Assembly: GCA_025769875.1 (NCBI GenBank)
Contig: JAGFNK010000023.1
Location: 186,001 to 250,000, forward strand
Source: Russula earlei
Lineage: Eukaryota; Basidiomycota; Agaricomycetes; Russulales; Russulaceae
Length of the DNA stretch: 64,000 bases
Direction of reading: 5' to 3'
Below the pieces are notes generated by a model, which saw nothing but the letters and a program-made list of their open reading frames with translations, was not told the DNA's origin and made no database searches. Below, piece by piece: positions 34,723 to 47,813 of the stretch. Numbering within the stretch: the stretch's first letter is position 1; each line of letters opens with the position of its first letter. The translations under genes and the position numbers were made by a program.

Positions 34723-37453
34723 ATGTCTTTCTTCCACGACGACATTGATCCCAGTCAGGTTAGAATGCTCCCAAGGTGTTTCTTGCGCACGCTGACATCC
34801 ACAATAGCCCGTCATCTATATTCCATGCAACGAGTCCGCTATCGGTACATCACAGGTTTGCAAGTTTGCCTATTTTTAACATAACGCGGTTAACAGGGCC
34901 CGAACCCGACGATACCAGGTGATGACAGCGATCAACTATTTGCCGAGGGGTATTCGCCTTTTGATGAAAGAGACCTGCCAGGAGGTTATGTGGCACGCTT
35001 TAACCTGTACAGAGCTGCGTGGGGAAAGTGTCTCGACAGAATTGAAGTGCGTGTCGTCCTCTTGGTCCACTTCGCGCTGGTTGTTGTAACTCGATAATTT
35101 AGCATATTGTAGGCTCCCTACATGCGCCCGTAGTGGATGAAATCGTCAGGAGCGTGCACCGAGCGTACGATGACGTTCTTCCCGGATTGCCCTATCCCGA
35201 GCTCCCTGTAATTGCGATATCAGGTGCGTCCTTGTTGCACCAGTGCGCGGCAGGTAGCTGCATCTCAGGGAATAGGCTCCTCAACGAGCCAAGGCTTCAT
35301 CGCCAACGTTGTCAGCCGATTAGGGGCAGATATCATTGAGGACACCGGAAACGAGGACCTGCCGCCTAGCTCGTACATCATCCATCTTCACCCGTCCGAC
35401 TGCCCGAATATCATGTCCGCCATGAAAGCTCTCGTCGCAGGGTTTGTAGATCGCCCAGACAGGTCAAGACGGTAAGGCTGCGATCGTGATGCTAGACGTT
35501 CATGGAACTTAGGCATCATGCTATTAGTAAAACGAAAACCCACAACATCGTTGGCCAACTACGACATTGAATTACTCAAGGTCTGGCACGGTGTTCTCCG
35601 AGATGCTGCCGGTAGGTCGTGAGTTGGTCCATCCATGATTATGATACTGACATCTCAGATGGCCCTGAGCCGCCGCCCCAGCTTGTGGTCTTCCTTCATG
35701 AGTTCGAACAATTTGATGAGGCTGTCGTTCAAGACGTGTTTCATATCTGCAGGCAAGCGAGGATCTCCTTGATCTCGACGCCGCTCAATGATGTCGTAGT
35801 TCTTACGTGCCACAACTTCCCCTGATCTTTGTCCTAGCGCTGTCATCACCACACAATTCCTTTCTTCATAATACATATCCGCATTCGGTACTCTCTTTAC
35901 TTCGGGTTGATGCTTTCACAGTCCCGTCGGGAATTGGTTTCCTGGAGAGAGTAGTCACTGAGGTACGTGAGAGACAACCATTTGTTCGATATGCCGTCTA
36001 AGCATTCTGCCTCCTAGACGTTCTTTGACCTTTACTTTGAACCAGATATCATGGTCGGTCCCTGCAGTCATCGATTTCCTAAACGATTTCTTCTGCCGCA
36101 ACTCTCCTTCAGTGGAAGGAGCCTTGTTGATTCTCCAACTAGGGCACCTAAAACATTTTGATGAGCCTCTTACTGTCTTCGTGCAAGATGAACGGCTCGG
36201 CACTTCGTCTGTTGAACGGGCTGCCAGGCAGCTCCTCGAACCCAAGGCAGCGGCTTTCCTTACCTCGCTGTTCTCATGGTCGTTTGGCCCTCAGGAATTG
36301 GCATCGAATGCGGGGGGCTGGCCTGTTAACGACGTTACCGGTCTGTTGGCCTCTATAGCCGAGGCACGAGCAGATTTTCGCTCTCGCCTATACCGATCAA
36401 AGCTTGCGTTCAAGATCATGCGCATAGTACAGAAGGTGATGCTCGATCTGGGGTATCGGGGTGCAGGAACTGGACAAGACCGCGCCTCGAGATGATGAGC
36501 GCGAGCTTAAGTGGGGGACTGACACAAGAAGGGAAACACCTCGGGACGATGACGAGGTCCGTCACACCGTGCATCGTTCCTCCCAGCTCTATCCTTTCTC
36601 AAACTCCCGTGGTGTGGCGCACAGAAAACTGTCGGGAGAAAAGCTCTTGGCATTGATGCAGGCGTTGCGGTCGTTCTTCGACGCGCTCCCAGATCATCCA
36701 GATGAGGTCCACGAAGCGCGGCAGCGCGTGGCAACCACTGCCCGGCTGCTCGAAGACAACGGGGACGGTTCTGACGGGGCGCACTTGGCCGATGAGTTTG
36801 GGGACTGGCTAATCGGTTACTTCCAGTCCGTATTTCCCCCACTCCCCAAAACCCCCCTTTCCCGGGCCGGGATAGTATTTTCGCAGGCAGGCTGATGGCC
36901 GTTTCCCCCAGAGAGCACATCATCAATCTGGAAGACCTCCGTCTATGGGAGATTTGGCATACCGGGTCGACCCCGTTCCCGTCTGAGGTCAGTCCCCACT
37001 CCGCGCCTACATTTATGCCCCCTGTTCGGGACTCGTGAACTCTGCCCACTGCAGATGCTCAACCCCGCTCCTCGAGCAACCGTCGTTTCTGCACTTCTCC
37101 AACCGCATGCGTTCCTTCCTCAGTCCCGCGATGGCCCGACGACCGAGCGCTTGCCCATATGGAAACTGCCGGACGTGAGCATCCTCTTCCGGCGATACCT
37201 AGAGGCAGGGCGCATGATCAACGTGTACGACTGGTACGAGTCGTTCTCGCAGGTTATCGAAAGCCAACGGAGTCACCTGGCACCGCCTGACGAGGCGGGG
37301 AGGGACAACAACCTCGAGGAGGAAGAGTGGAAGATGCACGTTCAGGCGCGGTTCATGCGCGCTCTGCACACGCTGGACATCATTGGGCTCGTCAAGCATA
37401 CTGGGCGGAAGGCGGACCATGTTATGCGAACCGTGTACGATATGCCAGAATAG
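34723..37453 (+). CDS. ORC3: Origin recognition complex subunit 3, frame broken in the sequence
   Basis: Begins MSFFHDDIDPSQ at 34723 (exons 34723-34758, 34808-34855, 34897-35046, 35103 onward). Later parts: GFIANVVSRLGADIIEDTGN, SSYIIHLHPSDCPNIMSAMK, LLVKRKPTTSLANYDIELLK, QLVVFLHEFEQFDEAVVQDV, SSYVPQLPLIFVLALSS, FFDLYFEPDIMVGP, AVIDFLNDFFCRN, LKHFDEPLTVFVQDE, SKLAFKIMRIVQKVMLDLGY, and the C-terminal winged-helix region with REHIINLEDLRLWEIWHTG and LHTLDIIGLVKHTGRKADHV. The protein carries the degenerate AAA-like and winged-helix folds of ORC3. Intron 35753-35799 is GC-AG (GCAAGC). One-base breaks occur near 35223, 35452, 36063 (extra T) and 36457-36461 (extra G). ORC3 is essential, so these argue for sequence error rather than gene death. 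Confidence 0.88.
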
Positions 37454-37574
37454 ATAGAAACCCGCCTCTCATCGAAACGAATAAAGCAAGCAGCAGAATA
37501 TTGAATGACAAGATTATCCAAAAGTACAAAAAGCGTATGGCCGTGCCAAACAGTCAGGAAGGGAGCACGAAAGA

Positions 37575-39083
37575 TTACCTAGTTCCAAGCCACTTGGACC
37601 ACCACTTCCGTCTGCTAATCTTCCTTCGCTTCCGGTTGTTCAACAGGGGCGATCGCTCTGCTTCTTCGGGGGTGATAGAAATGACGTCTTCCTCCATAGA
37701 GTCCTCAGCAACCGACTCTCCGTCACCAAGCCCACTTGTGATTGGAAGCGGTGGAAGCGGGGAGTCTCTCAGTGGGTGGCCAAAGTCGTCAATGTGAAGT
37801 CTGCGCTGGCGAACTTTCCAGCAGAGACACATGACGAGGAGTATTCCTTGCATGATTGCCGCAACGAGGAACATAATCCAACCTGGAAAGAGCATTTAAG
37901 GAAAGGGCGAAATCGTGACGGACGACCACTAGGCTTACTCGTCCAATTAGTGCCTGGGCTGTATCGAGGTGAAAAAAGGTCCCCTACGGATCAGAACAAA
38001 AACTCACCGGATCATTATGCTGATCACCATGATGACACCGCCGGGTGTTTGGATCAACATCATAGGTATGCTGAGTGCGCCAACGAGCTGAAGACGATAG
38101 GTGTGTGCGATCTGAGGAGTATATTGCAAGGCCGCGAGAACAGCAGAGGAGACACCGAGGAAGGTTGCCCAGATACTAAGCTGCGAGCGAACTACGCCCG
38201 AAGGCCCGGAGGGTGAAGACAGTAGCAGTAGAAAGGTGACGAAGGTACAAAAGGCTCTGTGGTTCAAGCACGCGCGTGAGAGTCACAGTGAGCGTTGCAC
38301 CAATGAAAAGACGGACAGATGAATGAAGACTATCCACGATAGGATTACGGAGAGACGCCAACTGTCCGACTTGAGATTCGGTCTTGACACGTTCTGAGGG
38401 CCGTGATTCGTCGGCATCAATATCTAGGGTGACGTATTTGAGATGGGGAGGAAAGTAGATCAGGTAGAGAACGAGGCTGAGGGGGCAGTTAGGTTGAAGG
38501 GCTCATTGCGCGGGAAACATCAACGTACATGATAGTAAACAAAAACCATTGCGTTCCAACCTGAATGACGCCCGCTATGGTCTCGAGACAGTCTAGAGAG
38601 CTCTGATGGCACTCATTGAACAATAGTCAGGGGTAGGATAGCGATGGATCTGCTCACATAAAACCGGCAACACTTGATTACGGCTTGTTGCATAACAACC
38701 CTGGGCGTGAAAGTGAGAACGGTCGCATGGTTGCAACGGGGTGGATGCGGGGCATACATGTTTAGCATACCCGACGCGGAGGAGGTGCTTCCAAGAAGGA
38801 GAAACCACGGGCTGAATCCCTCCGAAGAGCCCTTGGAGATAATGCGGTAGTGCTTTGTGCCCACACGCAAGGGGCGTCGTCAATATGGAACACTAATCCT
38901 TGAGCGGCCATAGAGGGAAAAAGGCGCACCTGCGGGGCATAAGAGATGCAGAGCCCAAGAATGAGGCCACCTGTGAGAACATTCGAAAACCAGTCATGCG
39001 CCTGAGAGGTAGCAAGAGCGTGAGAGCGCAGTTCATTCCTGGCTGGAAGGAATAGAGCGCACCGGTGTGCATGCCGCAGACAT
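37575..39083 (-). CDS. PQ-loop repeat membrane protein
   Basis: Minus strand. Exons: 39083-39063 (MSAACTP, only 21 nt), 39001-38930, 38852-38758, then VVMQQAVIKCCRFY, LDCLETIAGVIQVGTQW, a long exon with LVLYLIYFPPHLKYVTLDID, and 3' exons ending at 37575. First PQ-loop: ILGLCISYAPQHYRIISKGS followed by SEGFSPWFLLLGSTSSASG. Second: VSSAVLAALQYTPQIAHTYR and LVGALSIPMMLIQTPGGVI, then PGTNWTSWIMFLVAAIMQG. Members are seven-helix transporters (lysosomal or vacuolar amino acids, sugars). The cytoplasmic C-terminus has DDFGHPLRDSPLPPLP and a basic end. One extra base near 38265 shifts the frame between VTLTRVL and NHRAFCTFVTF. The substrate is unknown. Confidence 0.82.
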
Positions 39084-39480
39084 GATGGGTTGAAGGGAGT
39101 GTGCGTGCGCTAGTGCAGCTGGCGACGGCCACGATGTCTCCAGTCGCGTTATCCCTTGTCGGGCGGGGACGGGACGCGTTTTGGCGGTTTCAAGGGTCCC
39201 ACTGCTGACATAACTAATTCGAGTATAAGGATTATTTTTACGTGTGAGTCCATGAAGGACTTTAAAGTTTCTTCATTGCCCCCAGCCACGAATATTGACG
39301 AACAAATATTTCGAGTTCAGTAAATGAAAGTAAATATGTATCGTACTCATACACCATCCCATTCCGGAACGGATCAATGCGTGGTCCCCACGTGGGGGTC
39401 CATTCCACGTGATTTCGTGTCACCATTTCCGAGCGTCCCAAAGTTTCCAATCCAAGTTGCAACGCCTCGGACAAGAAGAA
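39084..39480. promoter_or_regulatory. Divergent promoter of the PQ-loop and ETF-QO genes with two CACGTG boxes
   Basis: Between divergent starts at 39083 (minus) and 39481 (plus). It contains the 12-bp palindrome CCCCACGTGGGG at 39386-39397, identical to 16407-16418, and a second CACGTG at 39406-39411. Both lie within 100 bp of the ETF-QO start. Confidence 0.5.
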
Positions 39481-41493
39481 ATGCTTCGAGCCATCAATGC
39501 TCGTAGCATGCTAAAAAGAGCGCAGACTCGTACCATTCGATCATCTGCGCGTCTGCGGGACGAAAGGATAGACCTGAACCATGTCGAGCGCGTCTCCGAT
39601 GAGGTCGACGTCTGCATCGTCGGCGGAGGTCCTGCAGGTCTCAGCGCCGCCATTCGGCTCAAGCAGCTCGAGCAGGAAAAGGGAAGAGAAGTGCGCGTTG
39701 TTGTCATCGAAAGGCGAGCGAGATTGGTGAGTGTACACCGCAGCGTCTATGGTGAGTCTTAACTCATAGACCAGGTTCACACATACTCTCTGGCGCTGTT
39801 GTCGAACCCCATGCCTTGAACGAACTTATCCCAAGTTGGAGAGACAGAGACGGTCACCCCCTGACTCAACCCGCTACCTCATCGTCAATGCGTTTCTTCA
39901 CGACCCGCTATTCTTTCCCGATTCCACACCCACCTCAAATGAGCAACAGAGGAAACTACATCGTCTCTCTCTCTCAGTTTACATCATGGCTCGGAGGGAT
40001 AGCCGAGGAGCTTGGTGTGGAACTTTACCCCGGATTTGCCGGCTCATCGCTCCTATACTCCGAGGATGGCAACGCGGTCGCAGGGGTGAGACTGAATGAT
40101 GTGGGTGTCGATCGGAAAGGCAGACCAAAAGACAACTTCGAACCTGGCATGGAGTTCCGTGCGAAAGTCACACTCTTGGCAGAGGGAGCACGAGGGTCTC
40201 TCACTAAAACCGCGCTCCGCCGCTTTCAGCTTCAGAAGGACTCGGACCCGCAGACATATGGCTTTGGCGTCAAGGAGGTCTGGCGCGTCGATCCGGGCCA
40301 GCATCGGCCTGGAGAAGTTGTTCATACTATGGGTTGGCCCCTCGACATGCACACCTACGGCGGTGGATGGGTGTACCACATGGCTGATGGACTTGTTAGC
40401 CTCGGTCTCGTTGTCGGACTCGACTACGCCAACCCCTATTTGAGCCCGTACCTGGAACTCCAGGCAAGTATTGATGTTGGCTGGCTTTTCCGTTCATCTA
40501 ATTCCCCGACAGCGCATGAAACATCATCCGTATTTCGCCAAGCTTCTCTCAGGAGAGTCCTCCCGCATAGCATACGGTGCTCGCACATTGAACGAGGGTG
40601 GTATTCAATCTGTACCAAAGTTACACTTCCCTGGCGGCGCGCTAATCGGTTGCTCCGCTGGGTTTGTGAACGTTGCCAAGATTAAAGGGACGCATAACGC
40701 AATGAAAACTGGTATGCTAGCTGCCGAAGCCGCCTTTGATGTTCTTTCGACCGACAATGGCGATCCCGCCGACATGAGTGCCTATGAGAAGGCCTTCAAG
40801 GAGAGTTGGGTCCACTCTGAGTTGCATGAGGTACGAAACATACGACCGTCTTTCAACACACCTCTTGGCATTTTTGGTGGTATTGTATACTCTGGCATAG
40901 ATAGCCTCCTCCTCAAGGGCCGTACTCCGTGGACATTTCGCAACTCTTCCCGCGTGACTGACGCTGCCCACACACGCCGAGCATCCCAATGCACCCCGAT
41001 CGAATATCCACTCCCACAACCTCCGTTGTCGACAGACCTCATGACGGCACTCACTCTTACAGGGACAAATCACGCTGAGGACCAACCTGCACATCTTCGG
41101 GTGCGGACGGAAGAGGACGGTGATGCGGAGAATCTAGAACGTCGAAGAGAGCATGTGCGGGTCAACATGCAGGAATATGCTGGATTGTTAGGAAGGGCAT
41201 GCCCTGCAGGCGTGTATGAGTATGTGGACGACTCGGACGGGTCGTCAGGAAAGGAGGGGTGGGGGGGGAAAAAACTGGTGATCAACGCCCAGGTAAACAG
41301 GGTCCATTCTCGTGGATTCGGGCGCTAACAGTCGTCGTCTAGAACTGCATCCACTGTAAGCTCTGTGACGTTAAAGTTCCGTCTCAAGATATCCAATGGA
41401 CGGTTCCAGAGGGTGGCGGAGGTCCAAAATATAGTTCGTTCCCCTTCCCTCATGTTACCCTCCTAATCTAATATTCCCATAGCTGTTACTTAA
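39481..41493 (+). CDS. CIR2: Electron transfer flavoprotein-ubiquinone oxidoreductase
   Basis: Exons: 39481-39726, 39775-40463, 40513-41292, 41343-41433, then a last short exon 41483-41493. The basic N-terminus ([20 protein letters not shown]) is mitochondrial-targeting-like. The FAD motif is [20 protein letters not shown]; then [75 protein letters not shown] and the 4Fe-4S ligands in NCIHCKLCD. The enzyme sits in the inner mitochondrial membrane and passes electrons from ETF (fatty-acid and amino-acid oxidation) to ubiquinone. Intron 40464-40512 is GC-AG with consensus CAG/GCAAGT. One base is missing near 39709-39712 at the end of exon 1, before the EIGSHILSG join. Confidence 0.93.
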
Positions 41494-43442
41494 CTACCTC
41501 AAATGTTTTTGGTAAGGGTAGAGTGGGAATGGAGAACATTGTGCATATGCCGTGGCATCTTGCGGTAGGGTAGCAACGTTTGGGGCAAGGGTAGACCGCG
41601 CGGCGTTGAACAATAGCCAACTGGGCGGTAGTTCAATTTGCGGCCACAAGAGTTTCACAACCCCTTCCATAACCCCCGTTTGCGTTTGCATAACCCCTCT
41701 ACCGCTGGTTCCTGCTCCCCAACTCCAGACCCCTCATTCGCATATCCTCCAATGAAATCTGGCCAGCGGAGAAGCTACAACTCCCCCTTCTTGCAAGGAG
41801 ATCCCATCTTCACGTCGGAAATGGTCACCGCAGTGTAGGACCAATTGTTGAGTCAGTTTTCCATCCCTATTATTTTTCAAAGGTTCAGTTTCGTAGATTG
41901 CGGGCGAACTTTGATGAAACACTACAGAACATTCTTCGGGGTGGTGTAATCGAGTCGGCGTATGTCCATACCATCCCACCTACCTTCCCTTCACAACCAC
42001 AACAAAATCCAGAGCTACGTTCTATCGTAAGATGACCCAGGCTGAGGCTGGGATATTCGGAGCTCAGTGAGTTTGCTCCCCCTCAACGTTGGCTCGAGGG
42101 AAATGAGTACAATTATGACATATACATATGGCACCGCAGAAACGGGCTGTGCTTGGAGCGTAAAAGCGGCACTGGACATCGTTTTGGGGTGCCAGCTCCC
42201 CGCTTTGCACATCCGAGGTGCAGGGCAGTTTTCCTGCTGGAAACCGCGGTTTTGGAACTCGCCACGATAACGAGGGGACTTCCTGTCCTGTGAAGGTTTT
42301 TGATCAGTGTCGGATGAGCCACAAGCCCAGAATTATTGGTCGTGTGCACGAAAAGTGATCGGTTCCTCCACATCGCCGTGGTTCCTAAACGGCTTTGTAC
42401 CGCAGTATAGGGACGGGGAACTTTGATCCTCGGACATCGAGCGGACTTACATGCCCAATTCAGTAGGAAATGTGTACTGCCCGGTGCCCCTATGCTGCGT
42501 AACCGATCTCATGTTTGTTCGAATTATTGATGCGGCATCATGTTCAAACACTTATGGGCGTATGTCCCCGCCCAATTTCTCACCAGAACCATAGTGTTAA
42601 GTGAAGGCAAACACCCGCTTGATGCATGTCGGCAGCTTCGTCCGTAAGAGTACGCTTACTCAACGGCACGGCAGCCTGTCGTAATTATTCGAACGGCGCA
42701 GGCAACTCCGCGACTGCGTTGCCGTCCACTGGCCACGGGCTCAATCGCCATTTAATATTTTGGGGCGACGTTCCAGGCGCAGCTCTGGCCTCTGGGCTAC
42801 TTCAAGTTGAAAGTGCCCTGGAATTTTGCAAACCCGAAACCTCCCAGGTGATAAGGGGCAAGGTTATCCGATCCTTTGAGGCGTGCTATCTGGTCCCCCC
42901 CCTCTCATATGGGCCTTTGCGCGGTGTTGGCATGTCGGAATTGGAGCGCAGATATGCCTCGAATAATGACATACATCTCACTCCCGATCTACGCGTAGTA
43001 TGCATTCACCCCGAGAATGAGCTGTCAGAATGAGGATTGATTCCGTTGACATGCGGATAACACCCTAGCCTCGCGTTCAAAGCGTACTGTGAGTGATTTT
43101 CACGGATTCCCATAGAGCTAAATCAAATGGGTGAGGCTAACGTACATGGGATATACTAGTAATATTTCCAATGCCGATGAAGTCTAACAGACTGTGGGAC
43201 TCTGCGTAAGTTCCTTTTCATGCGTTGCATAGAAATGTCTACCACGAAACTTTTCCTGTATCGATTCAGAAAATGTTAAGTCTTCATAATGGAATGGTAC
43301 CATTTCAATACTAGGATCATCGGATCATCATCGTGCATCATCGTGGGAGAGACTTGGCTCGGCCCGCACTCACGTGTGAGTGTGAAAAGCCCGCTCCTCG
43401 AAATTCGTCGACCATGACTCGAGGTTCCCATCGCTCTTGTCC
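41494..43442. other. Intergenic stretch, ETF-QO to histidinol phosphatase
   Basis: About 1.9 kb without a recognised gene. The longest ATG frame, 42626-43033 (135 codons, starting MSAASSVRVRLLNGTAACRN), has no domain, signal peptide or family resemblance that I can see and may be chance. Confidence 0.4.
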
Positions 43443-44505
43443 ATGCCTTACAGCCATCATTCGCATTCAGGACAATTCTGCAAGCACGCCACTGGCTTGC
43501 TTGAAGACGTCGTAAAAGAGGCGATAAACCAGGGGTTTGAGGTCTACGGTCTTACCGAACATGTACCGCGTTATCGTGCCATTGATCTTTACGCGGAGGA
43601 GGTGATAAGATCGTACCCCATGCTACTATCGCAAACTAACTTTGTCGAAGAAAGATATCTCCGTGGAAAGCCTGATGACACAATTCGAGGCCTTTTTGAA
43701 CGAGGCTACCCGCCTTCGCGATGGTTATGCATCGGCCCTCAGGCTTCTTATTGGTCTCGAGACCGAATACATTTCCGCTCTTGATCTGGAAGGCTTATCG
43801 AAGATTTTGAAAGCCCACAAGGGTCGCATCGACTACATCGTGGGATCGGTTCACCATGTCAATGAGATACCGATTGATGTCAACTTCGACACCTATCAAC
43901 GCTGTCTGGACAACATCATCCCTCCTATCCATCCAGCAGATTCGACGGAGGCCGACCAAGGACGAGAACGCCTTGGCATCTTCTTGGAGACGTACCTCGA
44001 TGCTCAGTTTGATTTGTTGAGCAAATTCCATCCCGAAATTATCGGACATATTGACTTATGCCGATTGTATACGCCCGATCTTCGATTCGGTGATTTCCCC
44101 CGTGCATGGGACAAACTGGAGCGGAATATCAAGTTCGCCATTGCTTATGGAGCACTTTTTGAGGCCAACGCGGCTGCTCTCAGAAAGGGATGGCGCACAG
44201 CGTATCCAGGAGAAGATGTCGCCGAGGTGGACATGAGCATACTTCGTATCCATAACTACTGACTTTCTATCAACACACAGTTAATACTGCTTCATGGTGG
44301 CCGCTTTGCACTTTCTGACGATAGTCATGGGCCCCACGCCGTCGCATTGAACTACCTGCCTACACGGGACTACCTTTTGCGCATTGGGGTGCGAGAATTA
44401 TGGACACTAGAACGCACCAGTGACCCAAATGCCGGTGGCCGCCACACGGCGCCAGTGCGGGTAAACGGCAATTGGTGGGACCACGCTTTTTGGGTGGGAA
44501 AGTGA
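43443..44505 (+). CDS. HIS2: Histidinol-phosphatase (PHP family)
   Basis: Three exons, 43443-43601, 43651-44226 and 44281-44505, join in frame to 319 residues. Metal-binding PHP motifs: SHHSHSGQFCKHA near the N-terminus, YGLTEHVPRY, RLLIGLETEYI, DYIVGSVHHVNEIPID, EIIGHIDLCRLY and LSDDSHGPHAVA near the end. The enzyme removes phosphate from L-histidinol phosphate, the penultimate stage of histidine biosynthesis. The length fits fungal HIS2. The start is the ATG directly before PYSHHSH, the family's usual opening. No frame problem. Confidence 0.96.
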
Positions 44506-47500
44506 ATAACAAAATGTTCTGTGAGCCCAAGTACTCCGTCGACATCTATGGGAATTGAATAGGACGTCGTGTGCAGTTTCTCGTGTTTATCGCAGCTATG
44601 CATGTCCTTTGGATTACCGCTTCGAATCCGTCTTTTGTATGGTAGAATAAAGTCGATCACCGTCGGCATTCTTGTCTATGGTTCAGCAGGGTACGCCTCA
44701 AACGCGCCCACCGACTTGCTTCTGTCGCGCAAAAGGAGCATGTGCGCCCCTAGATCAAATCCTCGGGCTCCCGACACTTGCTCCGTCTTTTCTGCCGCAG
44801 ACGGTTCCTCGCTCGTCGGTTAGGCTAGTGAGCCTTATCGATGTGACCTTCCATCGCTCTTTGCTTTCTGTGGATGCTTTGCTGATGTTATCGATGATAC
44901 CCGCTTGGTGACTTGACGTCAATTGCTTCACGTGTCCACTGCGCCAACTGGCAACGGAACGAAATCCTTCGTCGTCCGTCTCATCCTGAAGTTAGGGATT
45001 GCTCAGAACAGGATCCACAGACCTTGTCCTAGACATATTTCACCGACATGTCCTTGCAAAAACCGAGCTTAACTTGATCCCGTGCATGATGACCCCTCGA
45101 TTGTACAAGATTATGAAGAAGCCCTGATCAATGCACCCGCCGGGCGTGGCCGCATCGGTTTTCTATCCAGAATGTCTGCGCGACATCAATCTCGCCACAA
45201 GTCGTGTGCTTCTTTTTCCTTCCCGTCGCCCTGATTGGCCAAAGCCCACGCCCGCTCGTGTGACCCTCAATTTCCTTCGTCGAACCAACGTACTGGGCAG
45301 AGGTTTCCTCATGTCCGATAATGCGATGTCCAACTTCGGCAGGCAAGCAATCAAAGAGCGGACCTGTTGATCTCGGCGCAGGGACCCCAAGCCCGTTCTG
45401 GGGCGAACTGATCAAAGAAGTAACGCGACCTCCGCATTCCTCGACTGCTTCTTGTCATCAGAGCCGCGTTGAGAGCACCCACGGCCTGGTCGGATACTGA
45501 TCCCTGCGTTGCTGCTCTTGCCCAACTTGCTTGCGGGTCGTTGCATCACTGCGGACATTGAAGTACAACTGAATTAAGGTACACCATAGCCGCACCTCGT
45601 TTTTCATGTAAACTGCATTTTGTCTTTAGGCGCCGAATATGTCCAAGGGTCAAGCGGCCTCTTGCATCGAGTAGCATTCCTACCCTGCAGGCAATAACCT
45701 TGGCAGCTTTGTCCTTGCTCTGTTTTATTCTCTGTTGCGCTCTGGTATCTCCTTGGTTTGTGGACCGGCGGTTGAACCAACCGAGAGATGCAAGTCATCG
45801 GGCGCTGACATCTGACACATAATATCTGCTGCTAGGTTACGTGGCCGCTGATTCTAGGTACGTTCTATTGGCACCCCCGAAACCTGGGCATGTTTAATGA
45901 CCGCGTTCTGTAAGTTATCGATACCACCTCCGTCGGCCTTCATTCCAAGTCGATATTACACATCGCATGCAGGCATTCTGACTCGTTCCTGGCGAAGATG
46001 AAGAATTGTAGGCATTCTTTCCTTATGAGAGATGCCCGAGCGTCGAGAAAGGTCACCTCCCTCTGCCTCATTGCGGTGCTTCTGCTTAATTGACACCACG
46101 GTTCGATATCACGATTCAAGTGAATCTTATCGTTCCGTCCTTCGAAATGTAGTCCACAGAAGCTGGCTTGAATCATATCAGTGCACGTGACATGTTCGAA
46201 GTTCAATGGACTTTTTTACTTTACTGTTTACAGACAGCACACTGGAAGGCCAACGTCGGGCTCGGGAGAAGTCAGTGTCGTGTGGTGGAGTATGCTTCGC
46301 ACCGGTGCTGCGGTTTGCGTGATGGATCCAGGATCGTGCATTGTGTTGGGGCAACAGGGTTTGACGCCGAGCCGTGACCGTTCTTGCATCGCCCGTTCCA
46401 CATTCATGTCATCGTTGTGCCCGAATTTCTTCCTGTCTCCACAAGAGTAGCTCCGCCAAACGAAATGTATGGTACTGTGGTGCCATGAGCGTGTTTTTGG
46501 AAAAACTAATCTTATCAGCCATCAAAGATCTGACGCCTCGTGACTTGTTGCATTCCCTCCTGCCAGGCTGTGTGACCACTGGCTGGGTGGGGCGTTGTTG
46601 CCACTTGGCAGGCAGGTTGACCGGCAGGCAGGTCTCAACGATCTATTATGCACCACCGTGACGCGACGTTATCTGGGGATTCTGGGGAAGCGGAAGCAAA
46701 CCTGCAGCTCCGCTAAGCGCCTACCTTGCTGTGCCTCATCATCCCTTTGCCGCATCGTGTGCTGACCTGCAATACCCTTCACAAACGCTGCAGCGTGGTG
46801 GCTGGCCTCTAGGTTCCTCGGGGGTGAGCCTTGGCGCCGGTTCCTGCTAAACGGCGATCGATGGATGGGTGTAATATTGCCTTTATGCATGTTCTCCTCC
46901 GGGTGGGGCAAGCATTGTCAAAATCGTCTCTCGCGTCGTTACTTCTGGGCTTGCACAAATTGCAATTTGAGACCTTTAAAAAGGCCTGCGTCTGGTCTTG
47001 CAGTCTGCCCATCCAAGTTTCCGTCAACTCCCCCACTTGTGCGACCCCTCCGTTTAGTTGGAAATGTGCCATCGGAGAGTGGTCATCGCGCAGTTTGGTT
47101 GTGGGTGTCGAGAGCCAGTCGAAGAGGTTTGTCTGATCCCTTAGCGTAGACCGCGAAACCGCCACCTTATACACCTTGGCCAGACAAAGATAGATTGCGA
47201 ATCGCCAACCTGCAGGAACAGTGGAAATCACATTCAAGTCCCTCATGACTGTAGAGTGAAACGCTGCAAGATCTGGTGACTCGCACCCTCTCTTCCATGT
47301 CTGCCTGCTCATTCAGTTCGTGTTTAGGATGGACACCCCTGTGACTGTAGACGGAACTCCACAACCTGGGCCGTGCACGGGCCATCCGCATTGAAGAGCC
47401 GATGGCAAACATTTGTTGACTAGCATTGTCATGGGCCGCGTGGCCAACCGTTCATCATCATGTTATTTATTTATTTCAATTGTAGTGTGTACATTAAGAG

Positions 47501-47813
47501 GGAGAGTGATTGACGCACGATGCTTTGAGGGACAGGGGCATCCTTGCCATTGCGGTGTCGCACTGTGTCGACCCTTCGATGCGGAGGTTTAATGAGTGGT
47601 GAAAGTGGAAAACCTCGTCTTCTCCCTGAAAGTGATCGTTGTTTCAGTTCAAACATTCAGAGTATGTCTTTGTTGTATAATCTTCACAGCGATGCCATCG
47701 ATCTTGCAGTGCTTGTTGTGTCGTGTGACACAATTTGAAGGGAAAGGTCAGGGTGAAGGGCGCATTAACTATAAGGTTTTACCTCGGTTTCCATCATCAT
47801 CGTCATTACCACC
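44506..47813. other. Gene-poor stretch of 3.3 kb
   Basis: No convincing gene. Many short frames occur on both strands; the longest is 46809-47312 minus, 167 codons. At about 44952-44985 one frame reads GNGTKSFVVRLILK, close to a Walker A motif, and about 45085-45180 reads DDPSIVQDYEEALINAPAGR. They do not join into a recognisable protein, so a decayed gene or mobile-element remnant is possible but unproven. No terminal repeats were found by eye. Confidence 0.4.

Noticed and set aside
42626..43033. 135-codon ATG frame starting MSAASSVRVRL
   Set aside because: No resemblance, no signal peptide or domain; kept only as a note in the intergenic entry.
46809..47312. Minus-strand 167-codon frame
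   Set aside because: No motif or family recognised; composition compatible with chance in a gene-poor region.
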